DNA of 64,000 bases from Comamonas sp. 26. GTDB taxonomy: Bacteria > Pseudomonadota > Gammaproteobacteria > Burkholderiales > Burkholderiaceae_C. A program made the translations under genes and the position numbers. Below, piece by piece: positions 49,180-58,391 of this stretch; within the stretch, counting starts at the first letter, position 1; the number at the start of each line of letters is the position of its first letter. The stretch spans positions 806,001-870,000 of the forward strand of contig NZ_PEFL01000001.1 of assembly GCF_002754475.1 (NCBI RefSeq), in the 5' to 3' direction. The notes below the pieces were generated by a model. The model had not been told where the DNA came from and made no database searches. It was given only the letters and a program-made list of their open reading frames with translations.

Positions 49180-49620
49180 TCAGGAAAGCTGAGCCTTGAT
49201 CTCTTCAGCCAGTTGTCCCAGCACGGCAAAGCCGGGCTCCTCGCGCTGCCAGACGACCGACAGGCCATCGCCCTCAAAACGCGGCAGCACATGCAGATGG
49301 AAGTGAAACACCGTCTGCCCCGCCGGTGCGCCATTGGCCTGGAAGATATTGATGCCGTCGGGATCGAAAGCCTTGTTCACCGCTGCCGCCACGCGCTGGG
49401 CCGTCTGCATCACGGCACCGGCTTCCTCAGTCGTCAGCTCCAGCAGATTGACGGCATGGCGCTTGCTGGCCACCAGCACATGGCCGCGCGTGGCCTGGCC
49501 TATGTCCATGAAGGCGATGGTCAGATCGTCCTCATAGACTTTGGCCGATGGGATTTCCCCTTTTGCGAGCTTGCAGAAAATGCATTCGCCAGCGGGCGAG
49601 TGGTCTACAAACATGGGCAT
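49180..49620 (-). CDS. HIT family nucleotide hydrolase
   Basis: 146 aa. Histidine-triad motif H-F-H-L-H-V-L-P at the expected C-terminal position, and the N-terminal zinc-type C-I-F-C-K. Such proteins hydrolyse phosphoramidates or dinucleotides such as adenosine 5-prime-monophosphoramidate. It stands alone, converging with the cytochrome c gene across a terminator. Confidence 0.9.
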   Translation of the reverse strand: MPMFVDHSPAGECIFCKLAKGEIPSAKVYEDDLTIAFMDIGQATRGHVLVASKRHAVNLLELTTEEAGAVMQTAQRVAAAVNKAFDPDGINIFQANGAPAGQTVFHFHLHVLPRFEGDGLSVVWQREEPGFAVLGQLAEEIKAQLS

Positions 49621-49687
49621 GGCGCTCTCCTTTTAGTTATTCAAGCGCCCTATCTTAGGAGGTGTCTGCCAGTGCTGGGTGCGTTGC

Positions 49688-50860
49688 TTAAGCCGAGGCC
49701 AGTCTGCGAGCGCTTCGTGATCCACCAATGACCAGGCTCAAACCCGCAGCCGCTAGCGCAGCTCCTGCCCAGCTCACTGATGCATAACCCCAGCCCGCCG
49801 AAATCACTGCCCCCCCGGCGGCAGCACCCAGCGCATTGCCGAGATTGAAAGCGCCGATGTTGACTGAGGCCGCGAGGCCAGGCGCTTCTGCCGCAGCCTG
49901 CATGACCCTGATCTGCACCGGCGGCACGATGGCGAAGGTCGCAATGCCCCAGACCAGTAAGCCCAGCAGCGCTCCGGCCTTTGAGGGCAGGACAAAGGGC
50001 AATGCCAGCATGATGAGCGCCAATGCAGCTAGGAATAGCTTGGTGCTGCCATCCAGCGACCAGTCGGCTAGCCGCCCGCCCAGCCAGTTCCCAATCGTGA
50101 AGCCCAGGCCGATGATGACCAGCGACAGAGTGACAAAATTGGGCGTTGCCTCCGTCATGCTTTGCAGCACCGGTGCCACATAGGTATAGAGCGTGAACAT
50201 GCCGCCTGCGCCCATCACGGTCGTCCCCAGAGCCAGCAGAACCTGGGGCCGGGTCAGTACACGCAACTCGCGGCGCACGTCCGGCATCTTTCCCACTTCG
50301 CCGCGCGGCAGCGTGATGGCCAGTGCTGCCATGGCAACTACACCCAGAGCCGCCGTCAGCACAAACGCCATGCGCCAGCCAATTTGCTGGCCCACCCATG
50401 TGGCTGCAGGGACACCGCCGATATTGGCAATAGTCAGGCCCAGAAACATGGCAGCCACCGCACTGGCTTGCTTGTCTTTGGGCACCAGGCTGGCGGCGAG
50501 CACGGAGCCCAGGCCAAAGAATGCGCCATGGTTCAAGCTGGTTACCAGCCGCGCCATCAACAGCGTGGAGTAGCCGGGAGCCGCCGCCGCCAGCATGTTG
50601 CCAATGACAAAAATGCCCATCAGCGATATCAAGGCGGTTTTGACGCGAATGCGGCCCAAAGCCAGCGTCATGATGGGAGCCCCGATCATGACGCCCAGCG
50701 CATAGGCGGTAATCAGCATGCCAGCTTCTGGAATGCTGGCACCCACGCCATCGGCAATGACTGGAAGCAGACCCATGGGGGTGAATTCGGTCATGCCGAT
50801 GCCAAAGGCACCCACGGCCAAGGCCAGCAGCGGCCAGCGTGGATTCAGGTTTTTTTGCAT
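49688..50860 (-). CDS. MFS transporter, DHA1-type exporter
   Basis: 390 aa from ATG 50860 (M-Q-K-N-L-N-P-R-W). Twelve hydrophobic segments; the first carries G-M-T-E-F and the loop after the second M-I-G-A-P-I-M-T-L-A-L-G-R, as in the arabinose-efflux/YdhP/SotB group. The longer frame upstream overlaps the aldo/keto reductase gene and is unlikely. It lies 29 bp after that gene, so they are probably one operon. The exported compound is unknown. Confidence 0.88.
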   Translation of the reverse strand: MQKNLNPRWPLLALAVGAFGIGMTEFTPMGLLPVIADGVGASIPEAGMLITAYALGVMIGAPIMTLALGRIRVKTALISLMGIFVIGNMLAAAAPGYSTLLMARLVTSLNHGAFFGLGSVLAASLVPKDKQASAVAAMFLGLTIANIGGVPAATWVGQQIGWRMAFVLTAALGVVAMAALAITLPRGEVGKMPDVRRELRVLTRPQVLLALGTTVMGAGGMFTLYTYVAPVLQSMTEATPNFVTLSLVIIGLGFTIGNWLGGRLADWSLDGSTKLFLAALALIMLALPFVLPSKAGALLGLLVWGIATFAIVPPVQIRVMQAAAEAPGLAASVNIGAFNLGNALGAAAGGAVISAGWGYASVSWAGAALAAAGLSLVIGGSRSARRLASA

Positions 50861-50889
50861 AAATGGCGATCTGTTTGCGGTGTGCCGAC

Positions 50890-51693
50890 TCAGTCCCAGA
50901 GGGGGGCGAGTCCTTCGGGGTTGACCTCGCGTCCATTGCGCTCCAGTCGGGCCATCTCTGCCATTTCGCTGTCTGTCAGCTGCAGGTTCTGCGCCAGCAG
51001 ATTGCTGGCCAGATTCTCGCGTTTGGTGGAGGACGGAATGACCGCAAAGCCGCGCTGCAAGGCCCATGCCAGCGCTACTTGTGCTGGCGTTGCCTGGTGC
51101 TTCTGTGCAATCTGTGCGATGACAGGCTCGCCCAGCACCTTGCCGTAGGCCAGCGTCATATAGGAGGTCACATCAATTTGCTGGCTTTGCAGAAAGCTCA
51201 CCAGCTTGGGGTTTTGCAGATAGGGGCTTAACTCGATCTGGTTGGTGGCGATTTCGCTTTTTCCAACGGCGGCAATGGCTTGCTGCGTCAGGTCGATATT
51301 GAAGTTGGAGACGCCTATGAGACGCGTCAGGCCCAGAGCCTTGGCTTCGGCCAGTGCCGTCATGGCCTCTTCCAGAGTGACGTTCTGAAAGGCGGGCCAG
51401 TGAATCAGTGTCAGGTCTACCTGCTCGGTACCCAGCTTGCGCAGGCTGTCCTGCAGGCTGGGGATGAGCTTGCTGCTGGACAAGTTTTCCACCCAGATCT
51501 TGGTGGTGATGAAGAGCTGCTCGCGTGGAATAGCGGCTTCTCGTATGGCTTGGCCTACTTCTGCTTCATTGCCATAGATCTGTGCCGTATCGATAGCCCG
51601 GTAACCGACTTCGAGTGCCTTGCGCACGGAATCAACAACGACCTGGCCTTGCAGGCGAAAAGTGCCCACGCCGAAAGCTGGAACATGGTTCAT
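50890..51693 (-). CDS. Aldo/keto reductase, DkgB-like
   Basis: 267 aa from ATG 51693, the same length as E. coli DkgB. The NADPH-dependent TIM barrel shows [18 protein letters not shown] (catalytic Asp and Tyr), the Lys in F-I-T-T-K-I-W, and H-W-P. It would reduce 2,5-diketogluconate, methylglyoxal or similar carbonyls. It diverges from a LysR gene as in the E. coli yafC-dkgB pair, and the MFS gene follows. Confidence 0.9.
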   Translation of the reverse strand: MNHVPAFGVGTFRLQGQVVVDSVRKALEVGYRAIDTAQIYGNEAEVGQAIREAAIPREQLFITTKIWVENLSSSKLIPSLQDSLRKLGTEQVDLTLIHWPAFQNVTLEEAMTALAEAKALGLTRLIGVSNFNIDLTQQAIAAVGKSEIATNQIELSPYLQNPKLVSFLQSQQIDVTSYMTLAYGKVLGEPVIAQIAQKHQATPAQVALAWALQRGFAVIPSSTKRENLASNLLAQNLQLTDSEMAEMARLERNGREVNPEGLAPLWD

Positions 51694-51843
51694 ACAAAAA
51701 ACTCCTTGAGGGCATTCCTTGGCGGAACCCCGGTTGCGATAACGATCAACCCCGTGCGGGGCTGACAACTGCGCAAGTGTGTTCTTTTGTTTATTAACTA
51801 AAAAGACATGTATGGGTAAAAAATATTTGATAAAAATTCAAAT

Positions 51844-52743
51844 ATGAAAATTACACTCGATGAAATGCAGGCCTTTATCACGGTGGTGGACAGTGGCTCC
51901 ATCACCGGCGCGGCTGAGCAACTGGGGCAAACCATTTCGGCCACCAGTCGTACGCTTGCGAGGCTGGAAGCCAAGCTCAGTACCACGCTTATGCGTCGCA
52001 GCACCCGGCGGTTGGAGTTGACCGAAGAAGGGGCGACATTTCTGACGCGGGCAAGGCAGATCGTGGCGTCTGTGCAGGAGACCGAGGAGCTGATGACGGA
52101 GCGCCGCAATCAGCCAGAGGGGCGGTTGCGGGTGGATGCCGCCTCGCCGTTCATGCGCCATGTCATCGTGCCGCTGGTGGCCAGTTACCGTGCGCGTTAC
52201 CCGCGGGTGCAGCTTGAGCTGACGAGCAACGAGGGCGTGATTGACCTGCTGGAGCGGCGCACCGATGTGGCGATTCGTATAGGTAGCCTCAAAGATTCAA
52301 GCCTGCATGCCACGCCCATTGCCAGCAGCGGTATTCGCGTGCTGGCCAGCCCAGCCTATCTGGCAGAGCACGGTGTGCCGCGCAGTGTGGAAGAGCTAAC
52401 GCAGCACCCGCTGCTGGGGTTTATGCAGCCAGAGTCTCTGAATGACTGGCCGCTGGTCGGTGCTGATGGTCAGGCGCTGCATATAGCGCCGATGGTACGC
52501 GCCAGCAGCGGAGAAACATTGCTGGAGCTGGCGCTGCAAGGTGCTGGCATTGTTTGCCTGTCGGATTTCATGACTCAGACCGAGCGACAAGCGGGGAGAC
52601 TGCAGCAGCTTTTTCCGGACCAGACTCTGGAGGTTCGCCAGCCTATCAATGCGGTGTACTACCGCAACACGGCTTTGTCGTCCCGTATTGCGTCATTTGT
52701 AGATCACCTCAAAGACGCTTTGTCCTCAGGGTTTGAGGTTTGA
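51844..52743 (+). CDS. LysR family regulator divergent from the aldo/keto reductase
   Basis: 299 aa. N-terminal helix-turn-helix (E-M-Q-A-F-I-T-V-V-D-S-G-S-I-T-G-A-A and T-I-S-A-T-S-R-T-L-A-R-L-E), then a CrgA-like effector domain. The position matches E. coli YafC next to DkgB. The likely targets are the adjacent reductase and exporter genes. Confidence 0.88.
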   Translation: MKITLDEMQAFITVVDSGSITGAAEQLGQTISATSRTLARLEAKLSTTLMRRSTRRLELTEEGATFLTRARQIVASVQETEELMTERRNQPEGRLRVDAASPFMRHVIVPLVASYRARYPRVQLELTSNEGVIDLLERRTDVAIRIGSLKDSSLHATPIASSGIRVLASPAYLAEHGVPRSVEELTQHPLLGFMQPESLNDWPLVGADGQALHIAPMVRASSGETLLELALQGAGIVCLSDFMTQTERQAGRLQQLFPDQTLEVRQPINAVYYRNTALSSRIASFVDHLKDALSSGFEV

Positions 52744-52789
52744 GCGCGTGCTGATCGCGCAGATCATTTACACGCTCTCAGACTTGAGT

Positions 52790-54031
52790 TCAGGCCGACT
52801 TTTTCCGTAAGCAGTCTTTGGTGATTTCGGCCATGGATGTCGCACCCAGCATGGCCATGTTGCGATCGACTTCATCGCGCAGCAGCGTGATGGCGTGGTC
52901 CACGCCTTGCGCACCACCCACGGCGGCGGCGTACATAAAGGGGCGACCCAGAAACACCATGCGCGCACCTAGGGCCACAGCCTTGAGCACATCGCTGCCG
53001 CGGCGGATGCCGCTGTCCATCATCACGGCGGTGCGGTGGCCTACGCGGTCCACCACATAGGGCAGCATTTGCAGCGGGGCGACCACACCGTCGAGCTGGC
53101 GGCCGCCGTGGTTGGAGACCACGATGCCTTGCGCGCCGATGTCCGTGGCCATCACTGCATCGTCTTCGTTCAGGATGCCCTTGATGACAAGATTGCCCTT
53201 CCAGCGCTGGCGAATGCGCTCGATGTTCTTCCAGTTCAGGTGGTCACGGCCGGCTGTGTCACGGATGGCAGTGTTGGACAGCAGGGGCGCGCCGCGCGTG
53301 GCAAACGAGTTCTCGAAGTGCGGCATGCCGTGGTTGATGAGCGTGCGCAGCATGGTGCCCACCATCCAGCGCGGGCGGGTGATGCCGTCATAAGCCAGGC
53401 GCAGGGAGGGGCGCAGCGGCATCGAGAAACCGGTGCGCACATTGTTTTCGCGGTTGGCCCAGACGGGGATGTCCACGGTGATGACCAAGGTGCCAAAGCC
53501 TGCCGCTTCGATGCGGTCGATCAGGCCATCAATGCGCGAGGTGTCGCCGGGCAGATAGGCCTGAAACCAGGTGGAAGGTGCGGCCTTGGCCACGTCTTCC
53601 ATGGGGATGAGGGAGGTGCCGCTCATGATGGCGGGAATGCGGTTGGCGGCAGCCGTTTGCGCCAGCACCAGATCGCCCCGGTAAGCGTTGATGGCGCTGA
53701 TGCCCACGGGCGCTACGCCAAACGGCGAGTCCCAGGTCTGGCCGAACAGCTCGACCTTCTGGTTGCGCTGCGACACATCGACCATGACCTTGGAGCTGAA
53801 GCCGTATTGCTGAAAGCTGTCGCGGTTGGCCTGCAAGGAGACGCAATCTTCTGCTGCGCCCGAGACATAGCCGTAGAGGGGGCGGGGCAGGTGTTTGCGG
53901 GCGGCGGCCTCGAAGTCCTGCAGCGACAAGATGTTCTGCAGATGACGGGGGAGCCCTGCGCGTTGGCCGTAGGCGGCTTGCGCTTTAGGGGCGGGTGCTG
54001 GGTTTGCAGAGGGGGCTTGTGACGATGCCAT
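52790..54031 (-). CDS. FMN-dependent alpha-hydroxy-acid dehydrogenase, candidate L-2-hydroxyglutarate oxidiser
   Basis: 413 aa from ATG 54031. It is a member of the lactate/mandelate dehydrogenase family: FMN-binding barrel, active-site segment S-N-H-G-G-R-Q-L-D with the catalytic His, and the phosphate loop D-S-G-I-R-R-G-S-D. The N-terminus has an extra Ala/Pro-rich tail of about 25 residues. It lies directly downstream of glaH in the same direction. In E. coli the gene after glaH (csiD) is lhgO, which oxidises L-2-hydroxyglutarate, the GlaH product. This unrelated flavoenzyme could take that step. L-lactate or mandelate are the alternatives. Confidence 0.9.
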   Translation of the reverse strand: MASSQAPSANPAPAPKAQAAYGQRAGLPRHLQNILSLQDFEAAARKHLPRPLYGYVSGAAEDCVSLQANRDSFQQYGFSSKVMVDVSQRNQKVELFGQTWDSPFGVAPVGISAINAYRGDLVLAQTAAANRIPAIMSGTSLIPMEDVAKAAPSTWFQAYLPGDTSRIDGLIDRIEAAGFGTLVITVDIPVWANRENNVRTGFSMPLRPSLRLAYDGITRPRWMVGTMLRTLINHGMPHFENSFATRGAPLLSNTAIRDTAGRDHLNWKNIERIRQRWKGNLVIKGILNEDDAVMATDIGAQGIVVSNHGGRQLDGVVAPLQMLPYVVDRVGHRTAVMMDSGIRRGSDVLKAVALGARMVFLGRPFMYAAAVGGAQGVDHAITLLRDEVDRNMAMLGATSMAEITKDCLRKKSA

Positions 54032-54074
54032 GGTAGGAGCTTCGAGAGCGAAAGTCAGGGGTCTTAACTGGCTA

Positions 54075-54105
54075 CGCCCCCGCACACTTGCGGTGCACGG
54101 GGGCG
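54075..54105 (-). terminator. Hairpin between glaH and the FMN dehydrogenase gene
   Basis: CGCCCCCG pairs with CGGGGGCG over 15 bases that contain a small GCAC/GTGC stem. There is no T run on the minus strand, so it is more likely an mRNA-stability or partial-attenuation element. Confidence 0.5.
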
Positions 54106-54131
54106 TGACAGAAATATCTAAATGTCAGGCG

Positions 54132-55055
54132 TTACTGAGCAAATGTGCCACGTTGGCGCATCAGCTCGCGGTGCAGTTGCTCGTTGCGCTCAAAAGGTGC
54201 GCGGCCGTGCACGTAGAAGTAGTTGTTCAGCACCACCAGATCGCCTGCGGGCAGGCTCACGGTACGGGTACCGGGTGAATTTTCCATCGATTCCGACAGA
54301 TTCTGCAGGTAATTGGCTTCTGCATCGTTGGCAGGCTGCACGAACTGGTCGATGAAAGACATGGACAGACCGAACTCGCCGTGGAAGAACACGGGGCGTT
54401 CCACACGCTCGTTCACGTTCTTGGAGCCGGGAGCCTTGTACAGCAGGGGCTTGGCACCCATGGGGTCTTGCACAAAGCGGTCCAGCTCGCTCCAGTCGTC
54501 CAGGTGCAGGAAACGCGACTCGCCGCCCACGGCGTTCTTTTCGTCGAATTTCATCATTAGCAGCCAGTCGGTGGCTTCGGTCACGAAGGTGCCGTCGGTG
54601 TGCATGGTGAACAGGCGATAGGCCTGACGCAGGTAGGAGTCGCTGGCGTCCGTGTGCTTGACCAGGAAGCGCGCGTAGTACTTGTTGGACATGGAGTCGT
54701 GGTTGCTTGGGCCAAGGATGTGGCCGATGGCAGTACCGAACTTCACGTATTCGTCGCTGTCCTGTGTCAGGCCTTCCAGACCCAGCACAAAGCCGCCGTG
54801 CTTGCGGTCTTTGACGATGCGCACCAGTGTGTCCGCAAAGTCCTGACCCAGATGGGCAATCAGGCGGCGGGCGATGTGAAAGCGCATGAAGGGCACGTAC
54901 TCCAGGTTCTGCACGTCGATGCTCTTCACGTCGGCGAGGTAGGCAGACAGAGCTTCAGGGTTCAGCGTCAACTTCAGCAGGCGAGGGTGCTCTGGGTGGG
55001 GAGCGATCTCGTAATTGGCTGGCTGGATCAGGTTCTGGGGGGTTGTAGCGTTCAT
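54132..55055 (-). CDS. glaH: Glutarate 2-hydroxylase (GlaH/CsiD)
   Basis: 307 aa. A 2-oxoglutarate and Fe(II)-dependent oxygenase that converts glutarate to L-2-hydroxyglutarate. The metal motif H-T-D is in F-T-M-H-T-D-G-T-F and the distal His in Y-F-Y-V-H-G-R-A-P-F, followed by the 2-oxoglutarate-binding Arg region. The full-length match to the CsiD signature (F-H-I-A-R-R-L, G-H-I-L-G-P-S-N-H-D-S-M) is convincing. Glutarate comes from lysine breakdown. A LysR gene diverges 109 bp upstream, whereas in enteric bacteria and Pseudomonas the regulator is of GntR type. Confidence 0.92.
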   Translation of the reverse strand: MNATTPQNLIQPANYEIAPHPEHPRLLKLTLNPEALSAYLADVKSIDVQNLEYVPFMRFHIARRLIAHLGQDFADTLVRIVKDRKHGGFVLGLEGLTQDSDEYVKFGTAIGHILGPSNHDSMSNKYYARFLVKHTDASDSYLRQAYRLFTMHTDGTFVTEATDWLLMMKFDEKNAVGGESRFLHLDDWSELDRFVQDPMGAKPLLYKAPGSKNVNERVERPVFFHGEFGLSMSFIDQFVQPANDAEANYLQNLSESMENSPGTRTVSLPAGDLVVLNNYFYVHGRAPFERNEQLHRELMRQRGTFAQ

Positions 55056-55164
55056 GGCGGGTGGTTACTTCAATCAGGAATGGTGTGATTGAACACTTCT
55101 TGTTTGATACGATCTACGGGTTGAAATGCATTCTTTAATAATTAATTCAGATTAAAAGGTTTTC

Positions 55165-56061
55165 ATGCTCAGCTATAGGCAACTAGAGCACTTCGTCACA
55201 GTGGCCCAGGAGCTGCATTTCTCTCGCGCCGCAGACAAGCTGGGGGTGGCTCAGTCAGCCGTCAGCGTGCAGGTGCAGCAGCTGGAGCAGCAATTGGGCG
55301 TGCGTCTGCTGCAGCGCAACAAGCGCAAACCCATCACGCTGACCGATGCGGGTGAGCTGCTTTATGAAGAAGCCGTGGCCGTGCTGCGCCACATGGAGCG
55401 TGCTCAGCAAATCGGCCTGCTGGCCGCACAGGGCATGAGCGGCCATGTCAAGCTGGGCTATATCTCGTCGGCCGTGACCTCGGGCATGCTGGCGCGGGTG
55501 CTGACCCGGTTCAGGCCCGGCCATGAACAGGTGCAAATGCAGGTGCTGGCCATGGAAACACCGCGCCAGTTGCAGGCCCTGCAGCAAGGCGAGATTGATG
55601 CAGGGCTGCTGCGCCCGCGCCGCCGCTACCCAGAGGGCGTCAAAGCCATCATCGTGCACAGCGAGCCCTTTATGGTCGCCATGGCCGAGAACCACCCGCT
55701 GGCGCGCAATGACACCATCAGCGCCGCCGACCTGCGTGGCCAGACCTTTATCGCACCGCAGTTTGTGAATGAGAGCGAGGGCTTTGCCGACGTGCTGGCG
55801 CGGCTGGCCGAGGCGGCAGGCTTTTCAGCCCGCGAGGCGTATCGTGTCAACGACTTCATTACCGCCACCAGTCTGGCGGCTGCGGGCTACGGCATTGTGG
55901 TGCTGCCAGAGTCCAACCGGCTGGTGAACCAGCCCGGCGTCATCTTCAGGCCGCTGCGCGACTTTAAAGAACAAGTGCATATGGCGCTGGCCTACCGCGA
56001 GCGAGAAAACTCCCCCGCCGTGCGCGCCTTTCTGGCCGTGGCCAAGGCCTGTATCGAGTAA
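55165..56061 (+). CDS. LysR family regulator divergent from glaH
   Basis: 298 aa. Helix-turn-helix L-E-H-F-V-T-V-A-Q-E-L-H-F-S-R-A-A and A-V-S-V-Q-V-Q-Q-L-E, then an effector domain of the BenM/CatM-like group. The divergent location indicates control of glaH and the FMN dehydrogenase; glutarate or 2-hydroxyglutarate would be the expected effector. No operator palindrome was identified with confidence in the 109-bp gap. Confidence 0.88.
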   Translation: MLSYRQLEHFVTVAQELHFSRAADKLGVAQSAVSVQVQQLEQQLGVRLLQRNKRKPITLTDAGELLYEEAVAVLRHMERAQQIGLLAAQGMSGHVKLGYISSAVTSGMLARVLTRFRPGHEQVQMQVLAMETPRQLQALQQGEIDAGLLRPRRRYPEGVKAIIVHSEPFMVAMAENHPLARNDTISAADLRGQTFIAPQFVNESEGFADVLARLAEAAGFSAREAYRVNDFITATSLAAAGYGIVVLPESNRLVNQPGVIFRPLRDFKEQVHMALAYRERENSPAVRAFLAVAKACIE

Positions 56062-56401
56062 GCATTTGCCGTAGCAAAGCTCTGTTGCCTGACAACTGCG
56101 GCGCGGTGCGCATCCCTGCCGGAGTCGCACTGACCGATATACAGACTCTGAAGATGAACTGGCTGAAGGCGCGATCGGCAGCTTGCCGCGCTCATTGCTG
56201 TTTTGCAGCGCTTTTAAAATCGTAGCTGCTGGCGTCTGCCAGAACTTGTTTTTATGAATGAATATTCATGAAGTCGATGTTTTACAAGCGCAATCAGCTT
56301 TGTTTTTGATAGCGAATCAAGGCTGGCCTGCGCTCAATCGTATAGCCCCTATAAGCGCCGCCGTGTTCCGCTTGCCGGGTCTGGCGCGTAAGCTCTTGCT
56401 C
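56062..56401. other. Intergenic region before guaD
   Basis: 340 bp with no gene. It contains fragments of the AGCGCTT/TAGCTGC repeat type (56204-56245) and several direct and inverted short repeats, but no TGTATACA operator. The open frame from 56258 to the guaD start has no family features and is taken as untranslated leader. Confidence 0.5.
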
Positions 56402-57694
56402 ATGAAAATCTACCGTAGTGCCTTGCTGCGCTTTGCCGATGACGGCCAGGCTGTTTATGATTCCGACGCCCTGCTGGCCGTGGCGTCAGATGCCTCTGGC
56501 CGTCAGCGCGTAGTGGCTGCCGGCAGCTGGCAGGCGCTGGCTGACCAGTACATTCAACGCGAAGGGGTGGAAGTCATTCACCTGCACGGCAAGCTGCTGG
56601 CGCCGGGTTTTGTGGATATGCACATTCACTACCCGCAGACCGATGTGATCGGCGCACCGGCCCCCGGCCTGCTGCCCTGGCTGGAGAACTACACCTTCCC
56701 GCACGAGTCGCGCTTTCATGACCGCGAATACGCCGATGGCGTGGCCGAATTCTTCATGGATGAGCTGCTGCGCAACGGCGTGACCACGGCGCTGGCCTTT
56801 GCCACATCGCACCCCGCATCGGTCGATGCCATCATGACGGCGGCGCAAAAGCGCAGCATGCGCATGATTGCCGGCAAGGTGCTGCAAGACCGCAACAGCC
56901 CCGACGGCGTGCGCGACGATACCGAGCAAGGCCTGATCGACACTGAAACCCTGATCAATCGCTGGCATGGTGTGGATCGCCTGGGCTACGCCATCACCCC
57001 GCGCTTTGCGCCCACCAGCACCGAGGCGCAATTGCGCGGTGCGGGCGAGCTGGCGGCCAAATATTCGGATGTCTGGATTCAGTCCCATGTGGCCGAGAAT
57101 CTGGACGAAATCGCCTGGGTCAAAGAGCTGTTCCCTGCGGCGCGCAGCTATCTGGCCGTGTACGACGACTTTGGCCTGATGCGCGAGCGGGCGGTGTACG
57201 CGCACAGCATCTGGCTGGATGAAACCGATCGCCAGTTGATGCAGAGCACCCGCTCGGCAGCCGCAGTGAGTCCGACCAGCAATCTGTTCCTGTCCAGCGG
57301 CTACTTCGACTACCTCAAGGCCGATCAAGCCCAGATGCTCTACGGTCTGGCCAGCGATGTGGGCGGCGGCATGAGCTTTTCTCCGTTTCGCACCATGCAG
57401 GCCGCCTATGTGGTGGGGCGCGAGGGCCACGCCAAGCAGGGCCAGAGCCTGTCGCCACAAAACCTGTGGTGGCAGCACACGGCGGGCGCAGCACGGGCGC
57501 TGGGGCTGGCGAGCGTGATTGGTAATCTGCAGCCGGGCTGTGAGGCGGACTTTGTGGTCATCAACCCCGCTTGCACGCCGCTCTTGGCGCGCAAGACGGC
57601 GCAGGCGCGCAATCTGGATGAGCTGCTGTTTGCCATGATCATCCTGGGAGATGACCGCCTGATTGAGCAAACCATTGTTTCTCAAGCAAAATAG
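56402..57694 (+). CDS. guaD: Guanine deaminase
   Basis: 430 aa from ATG 56402. A zinc amidohydrolase that converts guanine to xanthine. Metal motifs are visible in F-V-D-M-H-I-H-Y-P-Q-T-D, Q-S-H-V-A-E-N and Y-A-H-S-I-W-L, and the late aspartate in S-D-V-G-G-G. The composite start (L-A-P-G-F-V-D) and the G-C-E-A-D-F-V-V-I near the end match GuaD. It links to the purine genes by function but carries no recognisable purine operator. The dcd gene follows after 63 bp. Confidence 0.95.
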   Translation: MKIYRSALLRFADDGQAVYDSDALLAVASDASGRQRVVAAGSWQALADQYIQREGVEVIHLHGKLLAPGFVDMHIHYPQTDVIGAPAPGLLPWLENYTFPHESRFHDREYADGVAEFFMDELLRNGVTTALAFATSHPASVDAIMTAAQKRSMRMIAGKVLQDRNSPDGVRDDTEQGLIDTETLINRWHGVDRLGYAITPRFAPTSTEAQLRGAGELAAKYSDVWIQSHVAENLDEIAWVKELFPAARSYLAVYDDFGLMRERAVYAHSIWLDETDRQLMQSTRSAAAVSPTSNLFLSSGYFDYLKADQAQMLYGLASDVGGGMSFSPFRTMQAAYVVGREGHAKQGQSLSPQNLWWQHTAGAARALGLASVIGNLQPGCEADFVVINPACTPLLARKTAQARNLDELLFAMIILGDDRLIEQTIVSQAK

Positions 57695-57720
57695 CGGTCT
57701 TGCGCTGGTTACATAGCCAT

Positions 57721-57730
57721 ATAGCGCTAT
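57721..57730. repeat. ATAGCGCTAT palindrome between guaD and dcd
   Basis: A perfect 10-base palindrome followed by CAAAAACCAA; a short member of the AGCGCT repeat family of this window. Confidence 0.45.
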
Positions 57731-57757
57731 CAAAAACCAAGCGATACAGGATTTCCA

Positions 57758-58324
57758 ATGAGCATCAAGAGCGACAAATGGATCCGTCAGATGGCGGAGC
57801 AGCACGGAATGATCGAGCCCTACGAGCCCGGCCAGGTGCGCCAGGTCGACGGCAAGAAGGTCATCAGCTACGGCACATCGAGCTACGGCTACGACATTCG
57901 CTGCGCGCGTGAATTCAAGGTCTTCACCAATATTCACAGCACCGTGGTCGACCCCAAAAATTTCGACGAAAAGAGCTTTGTCGACATGGAAGGCGACTAC
58001 TGCATCATCCCGCCCAACAGTTTTGCGTTGGCCCGTACGGTGGAGTACTTCCGTATTCCGCGTGATGTGCTGACCGTGTGCCTGGGCAAGAGCACCTACG
58101 CGCGCTGCGGCATCATCGTCAATGTGACGCCGTTTGAGCCCGAGTGGGAAGGCTATGTGACGCTGGAGTTCTCCAACACCACGCCGCTGCCCGCAAAGAT
58201 CTACGCTGGCGAAGGCTGTGCCCAGGTGCTGTTTTTCCAGGGGGACGAGCAGTGCGAGACCAGCTACAAGGACCGCAACGGCAAGTATCAAGGCCAGCAT
58301 GGCGTGACATTGCCCCGCGCCTGA
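57758..58324 (+). CDS. dcd: dCTP deaminase
   Basis: 188 aa, the normal length. It converts dCTP to dUTP for thymidylate synthesis. The signature segments S-S-Y-G-Y-D-I-R, the catalytic Glu region [17 protein letters not shown] and V-L-F-F-Q-G-D-E are all present. It is a housekeeping gene and the terminator that follows is strong. Confidence 0.97.
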   Translation: MSIKSDKWIRQMAEQHGMIEPYEPGQVRQVDGKKVISYGTSSYGYDIRCAREFKVFTNIHSTVVDPKNFDEKSFVDMEGDYCIIPPNSFALARTVEYFRIPRDVLTVCLGKSTYARCGIIVNVTPFEPEWEGYVTLEFSNTTPLPAKIYAGEGCAQVLFFQGDEQCETSYKDRNGKYQGQHGVTLPRA

Positions 58325-58342
58325 TGGCCTAAGAGCCTCATC

Positions 58343-58376
58343 AAAAAAGCCCGCTGTATCTGCAGCGGGCTTTTTT
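58343..58376. terminator. Bidirectional terminator between dcd and nadB
   Basis: AAAAAAGCCCGCTG pairs with CAGCGGGCTTTTTT over TATCTG; it serves converging genes. Confidence 0.93.
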
Positions 58377-58391
58377 GTTTTCAGCAGGTAC

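Noticed and set aside
56258..56401. 48-codon N-terminal extension of guanine deaminase
   Set aside because: The extension has no similarity to guanine deaminases, and ATG 56402 begins the conserved start of the family.
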